From Bemisia tabaci (lineage: Eukaryota > Arthropoda > Insecta > Hemiptera > Aleyrodidae), in NCBI RefSeq assembly GCF_918797505.1, contig NC_092795.1, positions 18,091,131-18,155,130 on the forward strand: a stretch of 64,000 nucleotides of DNA. Reading direction: 5' to 3'. The notes beneath the pieces are model-generated. The model was not told where the DNA came from. It saw only the letters and a program-made list of their open reading frames with translations, and searched no databases. Both the position numbers and the translations under genes were made by a program. Below, piece by piece: positions 34,491-49,400 of this stretch. How positions within the stretch are numbered: position 1 is the stretch's first letter; the number at the start of each line of letters is the position of its first letter.

Positions 34491-37400
34491 ATGGCATATG
34501 AGCTGAACAGTATGTACATAAAACGTGAAGCTCCTACGCCCTTAGAAGTGCATTCTCGGAATGTTTGTTTCGTTTGTGGGAGTGCTGGACATCGTGACTA
34601 TTACTGGCTGCGTGTCAAGGCAAACCCAGAAAATCCATCGGAACCTTTTTTTCCATTCTTAAATTGTCATGAACCACCGGCAGGATATCCTGGACCTCTT
34701 CATGATTCAGTCGTAAGTATCATCATAGTCTTGATTGATTGGCCGTTGTTGAACCTTAGTTTGAAACCTAGATGTTTGAATCATGTTCACTTTCTAAAAA
34801 GCAAAGGAGTCAAAAGATTCCTCCGATTTGAAAGCTCATCAGATGATAGACCTATCAGGTCTTACCATCAGCAAGATTAATTGCAATGTTTGATTCAGAG
34901 TACTTATTTGTTTTTGGCACTCTGTAGCACTTGCAGACGGAACATGGTTAGACACTAGACTTCTCTGCAGGTGTCATATCGTGTTTTTCAATAAATAACT
35001 GAACTCAGCTGGTAGAGAAACCAGCCGAAGAGTTTGGAAAATAAATTGTTGTAAGTGTGCTGCATGATGTGTGTCATACAGAGAATCCATTTTGTGTAAA
35101 TAATTTAGAATAGAGGTTGTTGCAAAAATAGCTAACACTAGGGATTAATGACCATGGGTAATCAAAGAAACTGGTACAGGGCTCAATACTCTAAGTGTCA
35201 CTCTGAATGAGTATCTGAGGAACAATTTTCAATGCAGTTTTAGTCAATTGAATAAATACTACCAGAAGAAAAGGCTGACATGTATCTGTCATTTGAAATG
35301 AAAGTAATGTAAAATTGTTTTCATTTTCAGCTCTATGTATTCAAATTGTCAATGGAAAAAGTCAGGGAACATTGATACACTGAAAATCTGAAAATTTTGG
35401 AAAACTATTTTTCCTTAAGTCCATAGACACCCTGCATTGTTTTTTTGCAGAATGCTTTCTCAGTGCATCTTTCTTGAACTGCTTGTCTGTCAGTCGAAAT
35501 TTTTTCGCAGTATGTGTTGCTATTTTTCCAAGGAAAAGATGAAAGTTTCAGGCTTGAAGGGACTTGACATCGATTTTTAATGCCTTCATAATTTTCTCTT
35601 GCCATGGGATACCTTCTTATTTCTAATACTGGGGCTGCTTCACTGATTTTCTCTAGGGGCTCATTATTTTTAAAATGACTCATTAGTAACCCACTATCTC
35701 ATATTCCTTTAAAATGTTTTCAGAGGAAAGTGTCGCTAAGTTGAGAACCTATGTAACATTTATCCTCTGAGATAAAACTTACAAAAGGAGCAAAGATTTT
35801 CAGTATTTAAATGTTTTGCCTCCACGGTGTTAAATCCACAACTAAAATAATTCATAACCCTTCAAAAATGCATTAATATTTTTTAAAGTTTCAGAGATTG
35901 AATAGGAAGGTACCAATTTTGAGGAGAACATTGTCTTATTACCCTTCCCCCTACCTGAAGGTATCAAATTTGGCCATGTTATTAAATTTGAAGTAGCGCT
36001 AAAAATTCCAACAACTGTTAAATTGCATAGTTAATTAGACAATGCTTTAACCAGCATTTTCTTTTCATAGAACTACTTATTCATAATTATTATTAAATTA
36101 ATCATTGGCAGTTTGAATGAATTAAGCGTAATATTTTTACAACTTTTGCTGATGTAGATTTAAAATGGTAAAGAGGTAGAAATATTAAAGAAGTTCACCA
36201 AATTAAATGTCCCGTCCAAATTATTTGTGAATCTGTTTTTAGCTAATCAATCACTATTCAACCTCTGATTTTGTGTATTTATAGTGGGTGATCTATTTCG
36301 CATGTATTCCATGTTCATTCCAAATTTTAATTTCTCCCCATTCCAAGGTTGCTGCCTGCTTCTTGTGCTACTCCCTTTTGTTACAACAATGGGATCGACA
36401 TCAGATGGATGACACACCCCATTCTCAGCGCTTGTATTGGTTGAAGCGCTCTGATAATGGTGCTTTCACCGGTGCAGATATGACATCTCAGGGAGAGTAT
36501 GCGGCTCAGTTGCTTGGCTTAAATCTAGATCCGACTGTACAACGCAGGTATGTTCAAATGAAATTATATTCTCTAAATTCTACATGATGTCTGACTTAAA
36601 TACAGAACCATGAAGGTTGTAGCTGCTTGATAGCATTCAGCATGAACCATCTTTGATAATTATAAATTATAACACCATCTTAATTCAGATCTTTCTAATC
36701 ACTCCTTCTACACTTTTTTTTTTTTTGCTCAGAAACAGACATGTCAGCGTGTCCAGAATTTTTTGAGGTTTGGCTTGACTTGATTTGATTTCACCTTCGA
36801 GTTGTTCTCAATTTCTTGGTATCCCAATGGATCATGATAATTTGAACTTGATTGTCGAGGAATTGATTTTTCAGGATAAAAATAAATTGAAAGCAACTCA
36901 ATTTTTTAGAATTGCACCTTTGTTCCTCTGTGAGCTCCGTTTCTCATCTTTACTCAATGGTGAACTTTCAACATAAAACAAAAGAAACCAGCGAATGGAA
37001 ATTTAACTGTTTTAATATCTTAATGTAAAAGTCAAGGGGGAAAATTGGGACCTTTTTGATTATCTTGATTGTATGTTTGTCAGCTTAGCTATCTAGCAGA
37101 AAAGTCTGGATATTCAGGGTTTCTCCCTGCAGTATTGGCATCTGTATATGGTGATCTTGTAAAGTTACTTTCTACTAGTCCTCACTGGTTTTAGATTGAC
37201 GAAAGGCATGCTTGACGATAGTGCATTAAATTCCAATTAAAATAAAAAAATGTCTCAATGAAGAAAAACAGCTCTTTAGGGCAAAATTGTCTCTCAGAAA
37301 GAATTATTTTTTGATGCATTATTATTTATTAGTCATAGCCAATTCTATTGTTTTCTCAACTCTGTGTACAAGAGGTTATTCAAATACATATTATTTTACC

Positions 37401-40400
37401 TTATGCAAACAGAGTTTTGGACACGAGAATTTCCTTGTGGTTACCGATTTTGTAGTGCTAAAATTTTGAGCATTGATAGTCCACCTGATGTTAACACTTA
37501 AAATATTTTTGCCTCATTCTGCTTCCAAATAGAGAGCCTGCCCCCTCGTTACCGACAGATGAGCAGTCCAATAAACTAATCTTAGCAGGACCAGGAACCA
37601 CCTGCGCCTCCTCGGAGCCGCCTCTGGATCTAACTCAATCTCCATCAACCTCACATTCATTGATGAATGGCGCCAACTCCAACCCAGGTATGCATTTTAT
37701 CTAGGAGTTTATTCCACTGTAGATCTTAAAATTTTAAGCAAATGCTGAACTTTTTCTGTTTCAGTTCTGCTTTACCTCTAATTCCTTTACTCCATTTACA
37801 TCTTTATGCTCAGTAATTTTTAATGGTTTTAAAATCGTATAACTAATTAAATGAAAAGGAAAGGAATTTTGTTTTGCACTTGTTAAACCTCCCTTTATAA
37901 AGCTGCAAAGGGTGAAAATAAAGTAATTATCTTATCTTATCTTATCTTACTCTACTTACATTCAGTATTTAGGACCTTTTTATATATTTTAGGAGAAGCC
38001 CTCATCTTTTATTGATATGATTCATTGAGGAAAGTATTCTTCAACTTTTTATACTTTGCTAACCCTTCCGGATCAAATGTCCCTCCCAGTGTCATGTTTA
38101 CCATCATGTTGTCAGAGCTATTCGACTGTTCAAATTTTCTTCTGTCTCTCTGTGAGGTTCAAGGTTAAAAAAATATGAAGAAAAAACAGATACAAACCTT
38201 TTTGTTTGCTAGATTTCGTAAAGTCTGAAAGGAGTGCATGGTGTCATATTCATCAAAAGTTCATTGAGTTATGACTTTATTACGTGATAATTTACCTTGT
38301 TTTCCTGATTTGTATTTCTTTAGCGTTGGTGAGTGCTATACTATGATCAAGCCAAAATGGTCATAGTATAGCACTCGCCTACGCTAAAGAAATACAAATT
38401 GGGAAAACAAGGTAAATTACCATCTAATAAATCATAATGAATCCTGATCAAGCTAAAATTTCACAATGCTTATGACTTTAGGAGATTTTCTTATTCCGTT
38501 CATCCCAGAAAAATTTATGACCCCAGAAAATCGTCCTATTCTCTTAGTCCCAGACTCAAAATTTTATAATAGTAATTCACTGAATCAGAAAATAATGATT
38601 ACTTAAAGGTATCGATATTCTCAATGAAAGATAGCTTTATGATTTTCATCATGCTTTCATCCAGAAAACACATATTAGTGAGGTTCCATATCTGTATTTC
38701 TCTGATTTTTCTGTTTTGTATAATTTTAGGCAGCTACAGCAGCACCGGAACAGATATTCTGGATCTTTCCATGCCAGACAAAAACTCTCTAACTGAAGTC
38801 TGCTACATCTGCGGTGATGAATTCAAAAGAGGTACTCTTCGCCAGATTGCTGTCAAGCCTCTGACAGATAATAGTCAGTGTTCGACAAGTAACGGCAATC
38901 AGTGCATACCAGCCAGCAAAGAGCCTTACTTTCCCAGCTTAATGTTTCACCCTCGGCCGAGTCGATCTAGACCAGTTGACAGCTCAGGAAGGGTTCAAGC
39001 CTGTGATTTATGTCATTCACATTTGCTGCACCAGTGGCAGGTAAGATCCAAAAATTTTCTCATGATTGATAGACAAACTTGGCATCTCAGCAGTCACAAC
39101 TCATTTGATCAATGATCTGAGGGAGTAAAACTCCCCAAACCCAATAGATGCATTTTGGCGCTTTGCAGTGTTTTAAAAATTAAAATTTTACACAGCTAGT
39201 TGGCAAGGTCTTGAAAATGGTGGGAATTTTGTGGAAAGCTGCAGGAGATTATGTTGGATGATACTGGGTAGGCGTTTGAGAATGTTGAAGGCTAGAAGGT
39301 TCTGCCCCTCTGTGCGCAACTCTTTTTTTTCTCTTTTCTTTGGAAATAGTGACTTGATGTCTTTTTGCTTAACTCAGTTCAAGTGTAATTACTGCCAATA
39401 ACATTCAGCTAATATCAAAATCTAATTTTAAATTTACGTGATCATCGATTGCTATGTCTGATGTTTTTTCTTACTCCTCTCAAGAATATTTTTTGAAAAG
39501 AAATGAGAGATTTAAAATAAATGGGGCAACAAACAATTAATAACTTTGAATAATTTCCTTTTAAAAGAAAATCAGCGAAACAAAATAAAAAAATTTCCAT
39601 CACCAAAACTTGTCTCCATCTAATTTTACCGTTGCACCTGCATACCTAGGTATCTCAGTTCCCACACAAGATTCCGCTTGTTTTTATTATTATTTCATTT
39701 CTTTTTGTTGCTGAACAAAGTAAATCTTGTTTTCAGGCTTACACAGCAGAAGGAATTCCGCACTCCGAGAGGGATTATGTTCTTCGGAAACGAGCCACTC
39801 CTTCGCTTGATTCAACCACTTTTGTTTGTTACACTTGTGGCTTGGAGTATCCATCTAGTTGCCTCAGACTCTTATACTGTTGTCCTAATTCTGAGAAAGA
39901 AGCATATTACCCATTTTTGTATAGTGTGAAGCCACCTCCTGGAGCTAGTCCTATTTCTCCTCAAGGAATGGTTCAAGTAAGTATGTCATAGCCCTTGTTT
40001 CTTAATAAAGGACATTTTCTTGTCTATAGACTCAATCCTAAGTTTTGAATCTGCACCTAGTGTGTTCTTAACTGGAAATAAAAGTATAAATCCACGCAGT
40101 TCCAATTGATCTATCATCGGCACCTTACACTCCAAGACGCAAGTGTCTTGGCATGTGCCAAACCGTGTGTGTGCTAGTAACCTGATGTCCGTCAATTTGC
40201 CCGGACTTTAAAGCCCAACAAAAGTTGAACGAGGCATCAAAAAAAATTAAAATCTACGTTTTTCAACTCAGCTCAGTGAATAGAAAAAGTATTCCAAATT
40301 TCATTCAATTCTGAAGGGGTCAGGTCAAAAAGTGTTAATTTTCGGTCTGATTTGACATGGATTAACCCACAAGTCACTTGTAGTAATCTGGCACTTTTTC

Positions 40401-43400
40401 TGAAGGTCCTGCAACAAATTTCGTCACTTATTAACAATGGATCACTAGACTAGGTACAAATTTACTCGTTCTAATTCTTATATTGATTATTTGATTATTG
40501 ATTTTTGATATTTCAGGTTTGTTCCATATGCTACAAGTCAGTGCCACAGAAACACGCTAGTGGAAGTGCCAGTAACCTGAATGTTACCGTCACCGATGCA
40601 AGGTTACCTACACCCCCTCAGTCGCCCCAAGTGTACTCTCGTCAAGTGAAGTCACCGGCAGACATTCGATTTAAGCCTTATGAAATTTCCAAACACGGCA
40701 AAAACTCAAATACCTCATCCAAACCAAATTCAACCATTGCAAATGCCTCAGTCGTAAGTTCATTTGTAGTTCTGCCTGTAATCTGTTTTGTTGTCGTACA
40801 GAGTGTATGGTTCGAACAAAAGCGATATAACTAGAAAGAGCTGATATGCTATTCAGACATAAAAATATAAAGGATTACCTAAAACATTTCGCACATACAT
40901 TAGTTTTGATGGAAAAAAGGACCTAAGTGTCAAGATTTTCATGATAGTGGCGTTGATGAGTGTACAGAAGTGTTCTATGAAGGTTTTAGCTCAAAAAAGC
41001 TCTAAAATGTAAAAACCAGTGGCGTGGCGTGAATTGCGATGTATCGATTGTTATGCCATTTAAACTTACAGTAAAGAATCGATTATTAAGGTGTTCGCTG
41101 CGAACACCGCAGCGAACACCTTTCCATAGGTTCCTTCCTTTAGGTTCCTTCCATAGGTTCGATCCTTTTCCGTAGGTTTAAATGGCATAACAATCGATTA
41201 ATCAAAATCCACGCCACGCTACTGGTAAAAACTGAATAGAATGCATGACCATCGATATTGTTCAGCTAAAAGAAAGTAGTTTTGAGAAAAATCCAATGAA
41301 CTTCAAATCTGCCCCAAAAACCGTTAGATCACAATGCTTTTTTCTGCCTTGTAATGTGCAAAAAATAGAGCTTTTTAACTGTCAAGAAGCAAGTGATATG
41401 TCTTTGCAAAAAAGAAACGTATTGGGAATTTAAAATATTGCATTTTATGAAAATTCAAATAACTGCAATTAATTTTTTGATTGAATTATGATAATGATAA
41501 ATTATCGTTAACAGGAACAGAGAAATCAGTCGTATTTATTCATTAAGTTCGCTTCATTGTAGAGTCCTACCAAAAAATAAAGTATACAAAAAGATCCTAA
41601 AGTATTCCTATCCGTAACAAAATGGTAAAATAGTGCTCGGTCCACATTATTTTGCTATTTTTCAGTTTTTTCTCTTGTCTCATTCGTACCCATTCAATGA
41701 AGTACCAGAATTCTGTAATTATTTTGAACATATCACATGGTGCTAGCCCCAGGCAGATTTTTGCTTATCATTACTGCACTACTTTTCAAATTTGTCTCAA
41801 TTGAAGTCAAAAGTCTCAAAATTGTTTATTTGTCAATTATTTAATTTAGCTGTCATTCACTGTGCCTATTGAGGTCTGGGAAGCAGTACTGCCCTCGCTC
41901 ACATGGACTTTTCGCTGTAGAGAATATTTTTTTTATAGGAGCTGTCTCAGTTGTAAGTGATCGTGTTTATTGTATTTTTCAGGTTGATTCTCTACCCAGT
42001 AGCACTCCAGCAAGTACGGCAGCTTCAAACGTATCTGGAGTCAACCAAGGACCCTCAATGCAGAGAACAATCTCTGCAGCCTCCGCATCTTCCAGTTACA
42101 ATTGTTATGTTTGTCTAAACTCTGTCCCAGGTTCCCAATTAGAATGGCTCAGTACAAGTGCTGAAGGTTTAAATTCTCATGCTATGCATTTTCCATGCCT
42201 ACGTTACCTATCTAGGTGTGCTATTTTTCATTCTGTTTTTTAAATTTATTTATTTCTTTGCTCCATTTTCCTGTTGGATTCGACATGAGATTTGAATTTG
42301 ACAGACGGTTTCATCACGGTTAAAAGGGCTGTTGTTCTAGTATTGATCAGTGATTTTACAGTTGAAGTACATCAATCAATCAAAAGTTTGACCAAAACTT
42401 TCATTCATAGTTAGGCTTTACGGTACATATGGGTGAGAGTTCATTTGACCCTACTTATTTGCACCCAATTCCGTGCAATTATGTACTCTAGAGGTAGGAG
42501 CCCTATCTCTATATCTACGCTTTGCATTTCATGAATTAATTGGACTGCAATTAGGAACTACTATTTCCGGCTCATTCATAAAGAATATATCTGCCTGAAG
42601 AAACCAATGGCATGGACATGGTTTCTAGTATGAGGCAGAAGTATTAATTCTGTATTGCAAAATGTAGACTTCATACAGTGTAGAATCAATTAATCTTTTT
42701 TTAAATTAATCAATTATTTATTCTTCTATTGGAAAAGGTAAATTTATAGGCTCATTAATGAAATGAATACTAAGCTAGTCAATAGTTGTTTGGCCATTAA
42801 AAATGGTCTGCAACACATTAGCTATCTCAATCCTTGTCACGTCTCTGTCAATTATTTTTATTTGATTATTTTTTATTTTTTGTGTGCCCACCTTTAGGTC
42901 TTCAGAAAATTGCTGCATAGATTCACATGGCCGTGTTCTAACTTGTGTAAATTGCGCGCAGCATTTAGGTAAACAATGGGAATCTATGGAAGCTGAACGG
43001 ATTCCGCTTGAACGTAGGAAGTAAGTGAATCACAATTCCTCCATTTCTAAGTACGTCAGATGAAGTTCCTCTGAAGAAGAAATGCAGCCATTTGTCTTCA
43101 GTTGGACTTTGCCCGCCATGCTGGTTGATTCAACCAGTTTCAATGTATTCTGCAGGCTTGAACAACTGATAAATACTGCTGGTAGTCGCACGCCAATTTT
43201 TCGTTATCAGCTGGGCCCTGCGGAGCATCATATCTCTCGGCATTTAAGTATGCCAGCAACACTTTCCAATGGTCAACAGAGGGAAACACTGTTGTTTTAC
43301 TTACAAGGGGAACTTACGGACCTGTCGCCTCCGATTGGGCTGAATTTTTTTTTACAGACTCTATGGACCAATTCTAGAGGTCAATTTGAGCCGTTTTCCC

Positions 43401-46400
43401 GAATGCGCAATAGGAAGGGCGTAAAAAATTCCCAAAAGTTGCGTTTTCGGCGTGTGATTTGGTCGTGCGGCGCGTGGCAACACTGAAGCAGCCTCTAGTA
43501 CCGCTTTATCGGCCTGAAGGTTTCAGCGGAGTCCGGAGCCCTACTGCACACGTACTGGTTCCATGATAGTGATGTCCCGGGTTCGATCCTTGACTTTTTA
43601 TTTTCCGCCTGATCACGTAACATTTCATTTTTAATTCTTCATCCGCATTGATAAATCAAGCAGTTCCGATCACTATCCTCCCCTCCCTCATTTTACGTAC
43701 ATTTTCCCCCGATATTTATTCACATTGGCCACATATAATCGTATGAAACTTCATTGATATAAATTAATGAATTAAAAAGCAAAGGGCTAAAATAATGTGT
43801 TTCTTGGTGACCCTTGCATGCACATGGGTTTGGGGTTGCTCTTCGATTTATTTACACATTACATATTTTTCCAGGAAAACATTTGAAGATAATGTAGTAA
43901 CAAATAAGGTTTTCTTTTGCTTTTTAATTCATTAATTTATATCAATGAAGTTTCATACGATTATATGTGGCCAATGTGAATAAATATCGGGGGAAAATGT
44001 ACGTAAAATGAGGGAGGGGGGGGGATAGTGATCGGAACTGCTTGATTTATAAATGCGGATGAAGAATTAAAAATAAAATGTTACGTGATCATGCGGAAAA
44101 TAAAAAGTCAAGAAATCGAACCCGGGACATCACTATCATGGAACCAGTACGTGTGCAGTAGGGCTCCGGACTCCGCTAAAACCTTCAGGCCGATAAAGCG
44201 GTACCAGAGGCTGCTTCAGTGTTGCCACACGCCGCACGACCAAATCACACGCCGAAAACGCAACTTTTGGGAATTTTTTACGCCCTTCCTATTGTGCATT
44301 CGGGAAAACGGCTCAAATTGACCTTTAGAATTGGTCCATAGAGTCTGTAAAAAAAAATTCAGCCCAATCGGAGGCGGCAGGTCCGTAAGTTCCCCTTGTC
44401 AGATAACTTGTCAGCATACTGTGTTCGAATTTTCAATGGGCATTTTTTGTGCATTTCTATAGCCTGGCAGGAAATAACTGCCAAGACATCATGGCAAGCA
44501 ATGTGTTGAATGCTTATTTCACGTGGAAACTTGAATGTAAAAATTAATTTATGTGTGTGTCCTTCGTCCTGAAAAACAAACAAAAGAAGTGGAATTTTAT
44601 TTGTCTTTTCTTCCCTTCAATGAAAGTCAATTTCTAACTTTTTTTAAAAAATTAAACAAAATATGTTATATTTTTGACCTCAAAAACATGTCTCTTATTC
44701 AATATTTTAGACTTCTCCTTAAAATATTTTCTTTTTATCTATTCCAGTTACAATTTAGGTGTAAATGGGTCTAGCGTTTGCTCAATAGCTCCAAATAGTA
44801 ACAGTTCTACCTCCTCTTCCATGTATTGCTTCCTGTGTGGTCTTCACTCTGATCTGACTCTCGCTCGAGTCCTCTACGCTCGTCCACAGGTAATTTCTAA
44901 ACCTCAATCTCAATTTTGATCTATCTTCAACCTACAAAGTTTTAATGAAGCATTGAAATCAAGGATCAATCATTTTTATTTTGATTGCATTTTAGTTGCA
45001 CTGATCTTGGAATCGTGATTCCATGGCTGAATATTTTTCATGAGCAATAAATGATAGTACATCACCAAACACTAAGTTCATGTGTCAAGTATGAGGAGAC
45101 GAACTGAATACCCACACAAAACCATCGTTTTGTATGGGAAAGGTCACACAGTGTAGTACCTTAACCAAGGACAAGAGAATAGTTACAACTTCCTAACGAC
45201 TGTCCAGCTGGAGTTCGGCTGGTCAGTTGTTCTTCAAACGACCCCACACAAACTTATTTCGGCTTGAGTGGTCGGAGCTAAGCATGGCTTCTAAACGCCT
45301 GAAGTCCGCAGCGGACATCGCCTTAAAGTCAGCACTTCTCGCCTCGAGTCATAGCTCATCCCGGCGTTGCCAGCTTTCCATGCAAAACAAAAGTTTTGTA
45401 TGGGAATCCGGTTTGTTTCCCCTCACAAGTATGAAAAAATGTACTGTCCTTTGATAAAAAATTGTAGATTTTAATAATTTAACTTCATAAGTTTTTGCTT
45501 TAATTTCCAAAAGTCGCAATGTTTTCATCAAAATTAAATGCCGCATCAGATTTCATGGCAATCTAGAAAACCTGGGTAGTCAATGAATTTGCTGCGACCT
45601 GGAAAAGTCAGGGAATTTCGCAAGTAGTGCGTCAGCTAAGCAACTTCAGCCGGTGCGATTCGAGAATGCAACCAACTTCCGATTGCCTTTTTCCTGAATT
45701 TGAATCGCTACAAGTGGAGATTTTGCCAAGAGTTAAGTAATGGTCAGCATTTCAAAAGATAAAAAATTAAAAGGCAGTTTTAATGGAAAGTCTGGAAAAG
45801 TCAGGGAATCGGACAACGAAGAAATTATGAAAATCTTGAGTTTTTCTTTAAGCTTCGGTGGTGAAGTGGTCTAGGCCATTCACAGCTAGAACTAAAGTCT
45901 CTGGTTCGATCCCTTGAGGTGATGATATTTGAGGGTCCAATACTGCTTGGCATAAGGTACAAAAATTGTAAACATTGTGAATTAACAAGAGGGCAATGGA
46001 CCGCTGTGCTATTTTTCTCTGATGAAGGAAATCAGTGAAAATGTAGTTGCTGCTCTTAAATACAGATACGTATGTGAACATGTGATACCTACTGAATTTA
46101 CTTTTTGTAATTTTCTTGACCTTTACCCTTCCATATCACTTAAAAGAGTCAGTGTCCATTTAATGAGTGTTAACCAAGTGATTTTTTCTCTTTTTTTCAG
46201 GGTCGCAATGCACCTTATTTTCCCTCGCTCCTGCAACATAAGTCACCTTTGAATGCAGAGCAGTTGAGAGATGACAAGTCAGCCTTAGTTTGTACATTTT
46301 GTTACCACTCAATGGTGTCCCAATGGCGTCGCTATGAGCAGACAAGCACACCAAGCGACGATCGTCATTACAATTTTCATGATTATTCATGTAGTTTATG

Positions 46401-49400
46401 TAAAACCATTACATATAGACGCAGAGTTCGTGCTTTACCTGTAAAAGTATGTAGAATTTTATATTATCAGTTATTTCTATTTGGAACTGCAATCTCTTTC
46501 AATTGCAATTTCCATTCTAATTGTAATTAGCTAGTGAAGTAAAAGCTCGATTCACTTGATTTTACTGCGCAGTGGATTTTCTCCAGGTATCTGCTCAACC
46601 CCTTCTAAGAACAACCTTTAATTAAAAGGAATTTACAGGGGTTTTTTTTTTTTTTGGGGGGGGGGGGGTTCAGTGGCAGAATTTTAGCTCAAACTGTTTG
46701 ATTTTTTCTGAAATTTCCTAATATTTGGGTGCAGAAGGTCTTTTTTGGCTAGTGTAGAGCATTTACTATATGAATTGCTGAATATCGAGTAGTCTCACTC
46801 TCAAAAAGTTTCACTCAGACTTCGATACTTGTAATATTTTCTTGCTAAAAATTATAACAATGATTAGGAAGAAAATCAAGTGATGCAGTAAGTACATTAT
46901 TTTTTGTACATTTGATGCATTCAAAAACATAGCGCTGAATATTATTTAATGTACCTCTCTTTTATTGTTTCAGGATTATTCATTCATTCTGCATCAAGTT
47001 GACAAGCCTCTACTCATCGAAAATAACGATTACGCAGTAGTGTGTCTAGATTGTTATGAAACGTTGAGAAAACAAGCGTTAGAATATGAACGATGGGGCC
47101 TTCCAGTAGATAAAAGAGAATATAATTGGCTTGCTCAACCTCCTCCGCCTGAAGACAGCCCAGAAGTGTCAGTTGCAAGATTACCCTCGGGTCAACGGTC
47201 TGATAAAATAGTAAGTTTCTGCGCAAGCAATGATTATTTTTCTCTGAGGCTCATATGAAGACGTATTAAGTTGTTTTAAGCGTTAATTTCATTGTACCAA
47301 TTTTTGCATAATTCCAGAGGGCAATTTACTCAAGTAGCAGGACAGAGATATCCTGTAGGAAAAAAAACTGACACTTTCCTGTGACTAGAAACATTCAGAG
47401 CTGCCTGTATTTTTTCTATTACCTTTTTTTTAATTAATCAAAGAAAACTCATCTGTGCTAAGCAAAGAAAGTAATTCGTGAGAAATGGTGTTGAGGGTCA
47501 GGGCCTGACTGCTATTTTTTTTTTAGCTCTAGTTTGAGCAACTTTATTGATTTCCAAGGCTGTATGTGAACCTTCAAAAAAATGGATGAGATTGGAATTC
47601 CAAACATTTTTGTACCTTAGTGGGTACTTACAGTTTTTAGAAGATGCATTACGAATGACAGCTGTTCAAAATGACCAAGAGCATGTTTTGGGGATATGTC
47701 AGGTGCTGGCACTTAATAATTGTTCCTTGTATGATTTCTTTAGCCTGAATTGCCTCTACTGCTAACTTGTCGAGTTACCTCACTCATAGATACATTCTAA
47801 CAAAGCAATTCTTCTTTAACTGTTTTTATAGGTTCCAGTATCCTTACCAAATCGATCCAGTAATAAAAATGGTCCATCGAAACAGGCTGATAGGAAAAGC
47901 TCAAGTCTACAAATGCAAAATCCCTCCGGCAAATTAGATCAAGGTAAGAAATTTTCCTTTAATGTTTGCTCTTCTTTTTGTGCATGATGCTTTTAAAGTT
48001 ATCAGCATAATTATTTAAAAGATGCGTTATTTAACTCAACAAAGTTGGCTGTAATTGATACATGATCATGACAACAGTCGCAAAAGTAAACAATAATCAA
48101 AAGCTGAGCACCTAGCTAACATTCCCAAACCTTGGTGAGTTGTTGAGCAGTCTTTGATTCCTCAAATTACACGTATTGACTGCCAGTTTTCTGCCATTTT
48201 TGCAAGTGTTTTTTTCTTTTTTCCATTGAAATTTTTACTCAAGAAAAAGCAAAGGATCAGAATACCTTCTCTAGTTCAAGACCATGTTTTTGACTCGCAA
48301 AAAGAAGCTGCATGGAGTATTTATGAAAACAAAAGAAAGTACTAAAATTAAGCGTTAAGGAGATTTTCAATGAGATTACAGAGGATCAATTCTACAATTC
48401 TGTTTGTAAGAGTGGTATGTATTATCGAAAGCAGAAGTACTTACGGAACTGGATAAAGTACTTTGAAAAACATCCTGACCTGCAAATTAATTTAGAGGGT
48501 AGCAGAAAGAAGATCAAAACTTGTAGACTTGGTATACTCTTAAAAACTTAAGGGTGCATCATCTTACCCTTCACCCTTCACCAATATTTTTTTAACATTC
48601 TAGCAAATGGAGCAGAAGGATTTAACCTTCAAGTCGTAACTAATATTATATCTGTAGTGTCATCAGTTTTGAAATGGTAGTTTCAGCCTACTTTCTTTTT
48701 GGGACAATCAGCATACAGCCAAAGTTTTTAGCTTCCTTTTTGAAACCTAATAAGTAATCCAAGGCTCTTGGTAGATTTCAACCCAAGGTTATACCCAACA
48801 AGAAGTGATAGAACCACATCTAAAAATAAGTAGCCCCCGTGGATTACAAGAATGTGGAACAGGGGCCTTTCAGGAATATGATTTGGAAAGTTTTTGATTA
48901 TTCTTACATTTGAAAAATTTCTAATCCATGTCGTTTTAAATTTTCAAAAAGTCTTTGGTATGATCTATTTTGGAGTTAATTAAGTAGATAAATGGTAATC
49001 ATCATGAAAGTAATTTATATTTTTAGTTTATGGGATCGAAAAGTTTCGAAGCTTTTGTTTCCTCAAAATATGTGAAAAAAATATCACAGAGAAAAAATGT
49101 TTGCCTCGTTGATGGACCGACAGTAATTTATTTTTTGCGGAAAATTAAACTTGACTCTAAATCCTCAAGTACCTTCAAATTGTTGGCTACTATACCTGTT
49201 TTTGCTGTTGCCCTCCCAGTTTATTTACCATTATTTTATTTTCGTCCCTCATTATAATTTTTCTACACGTTAATTTTTTCCATCTATTTTATGGATCTAA
49301 TCCAATCTAAGTTAGGGATGGTTGGGTTAGGAAAAATTGGATTAATGAAACACCAGGGACATTAAGGACGTTTTGAATTAGGATTGAGGACACATTGGTG

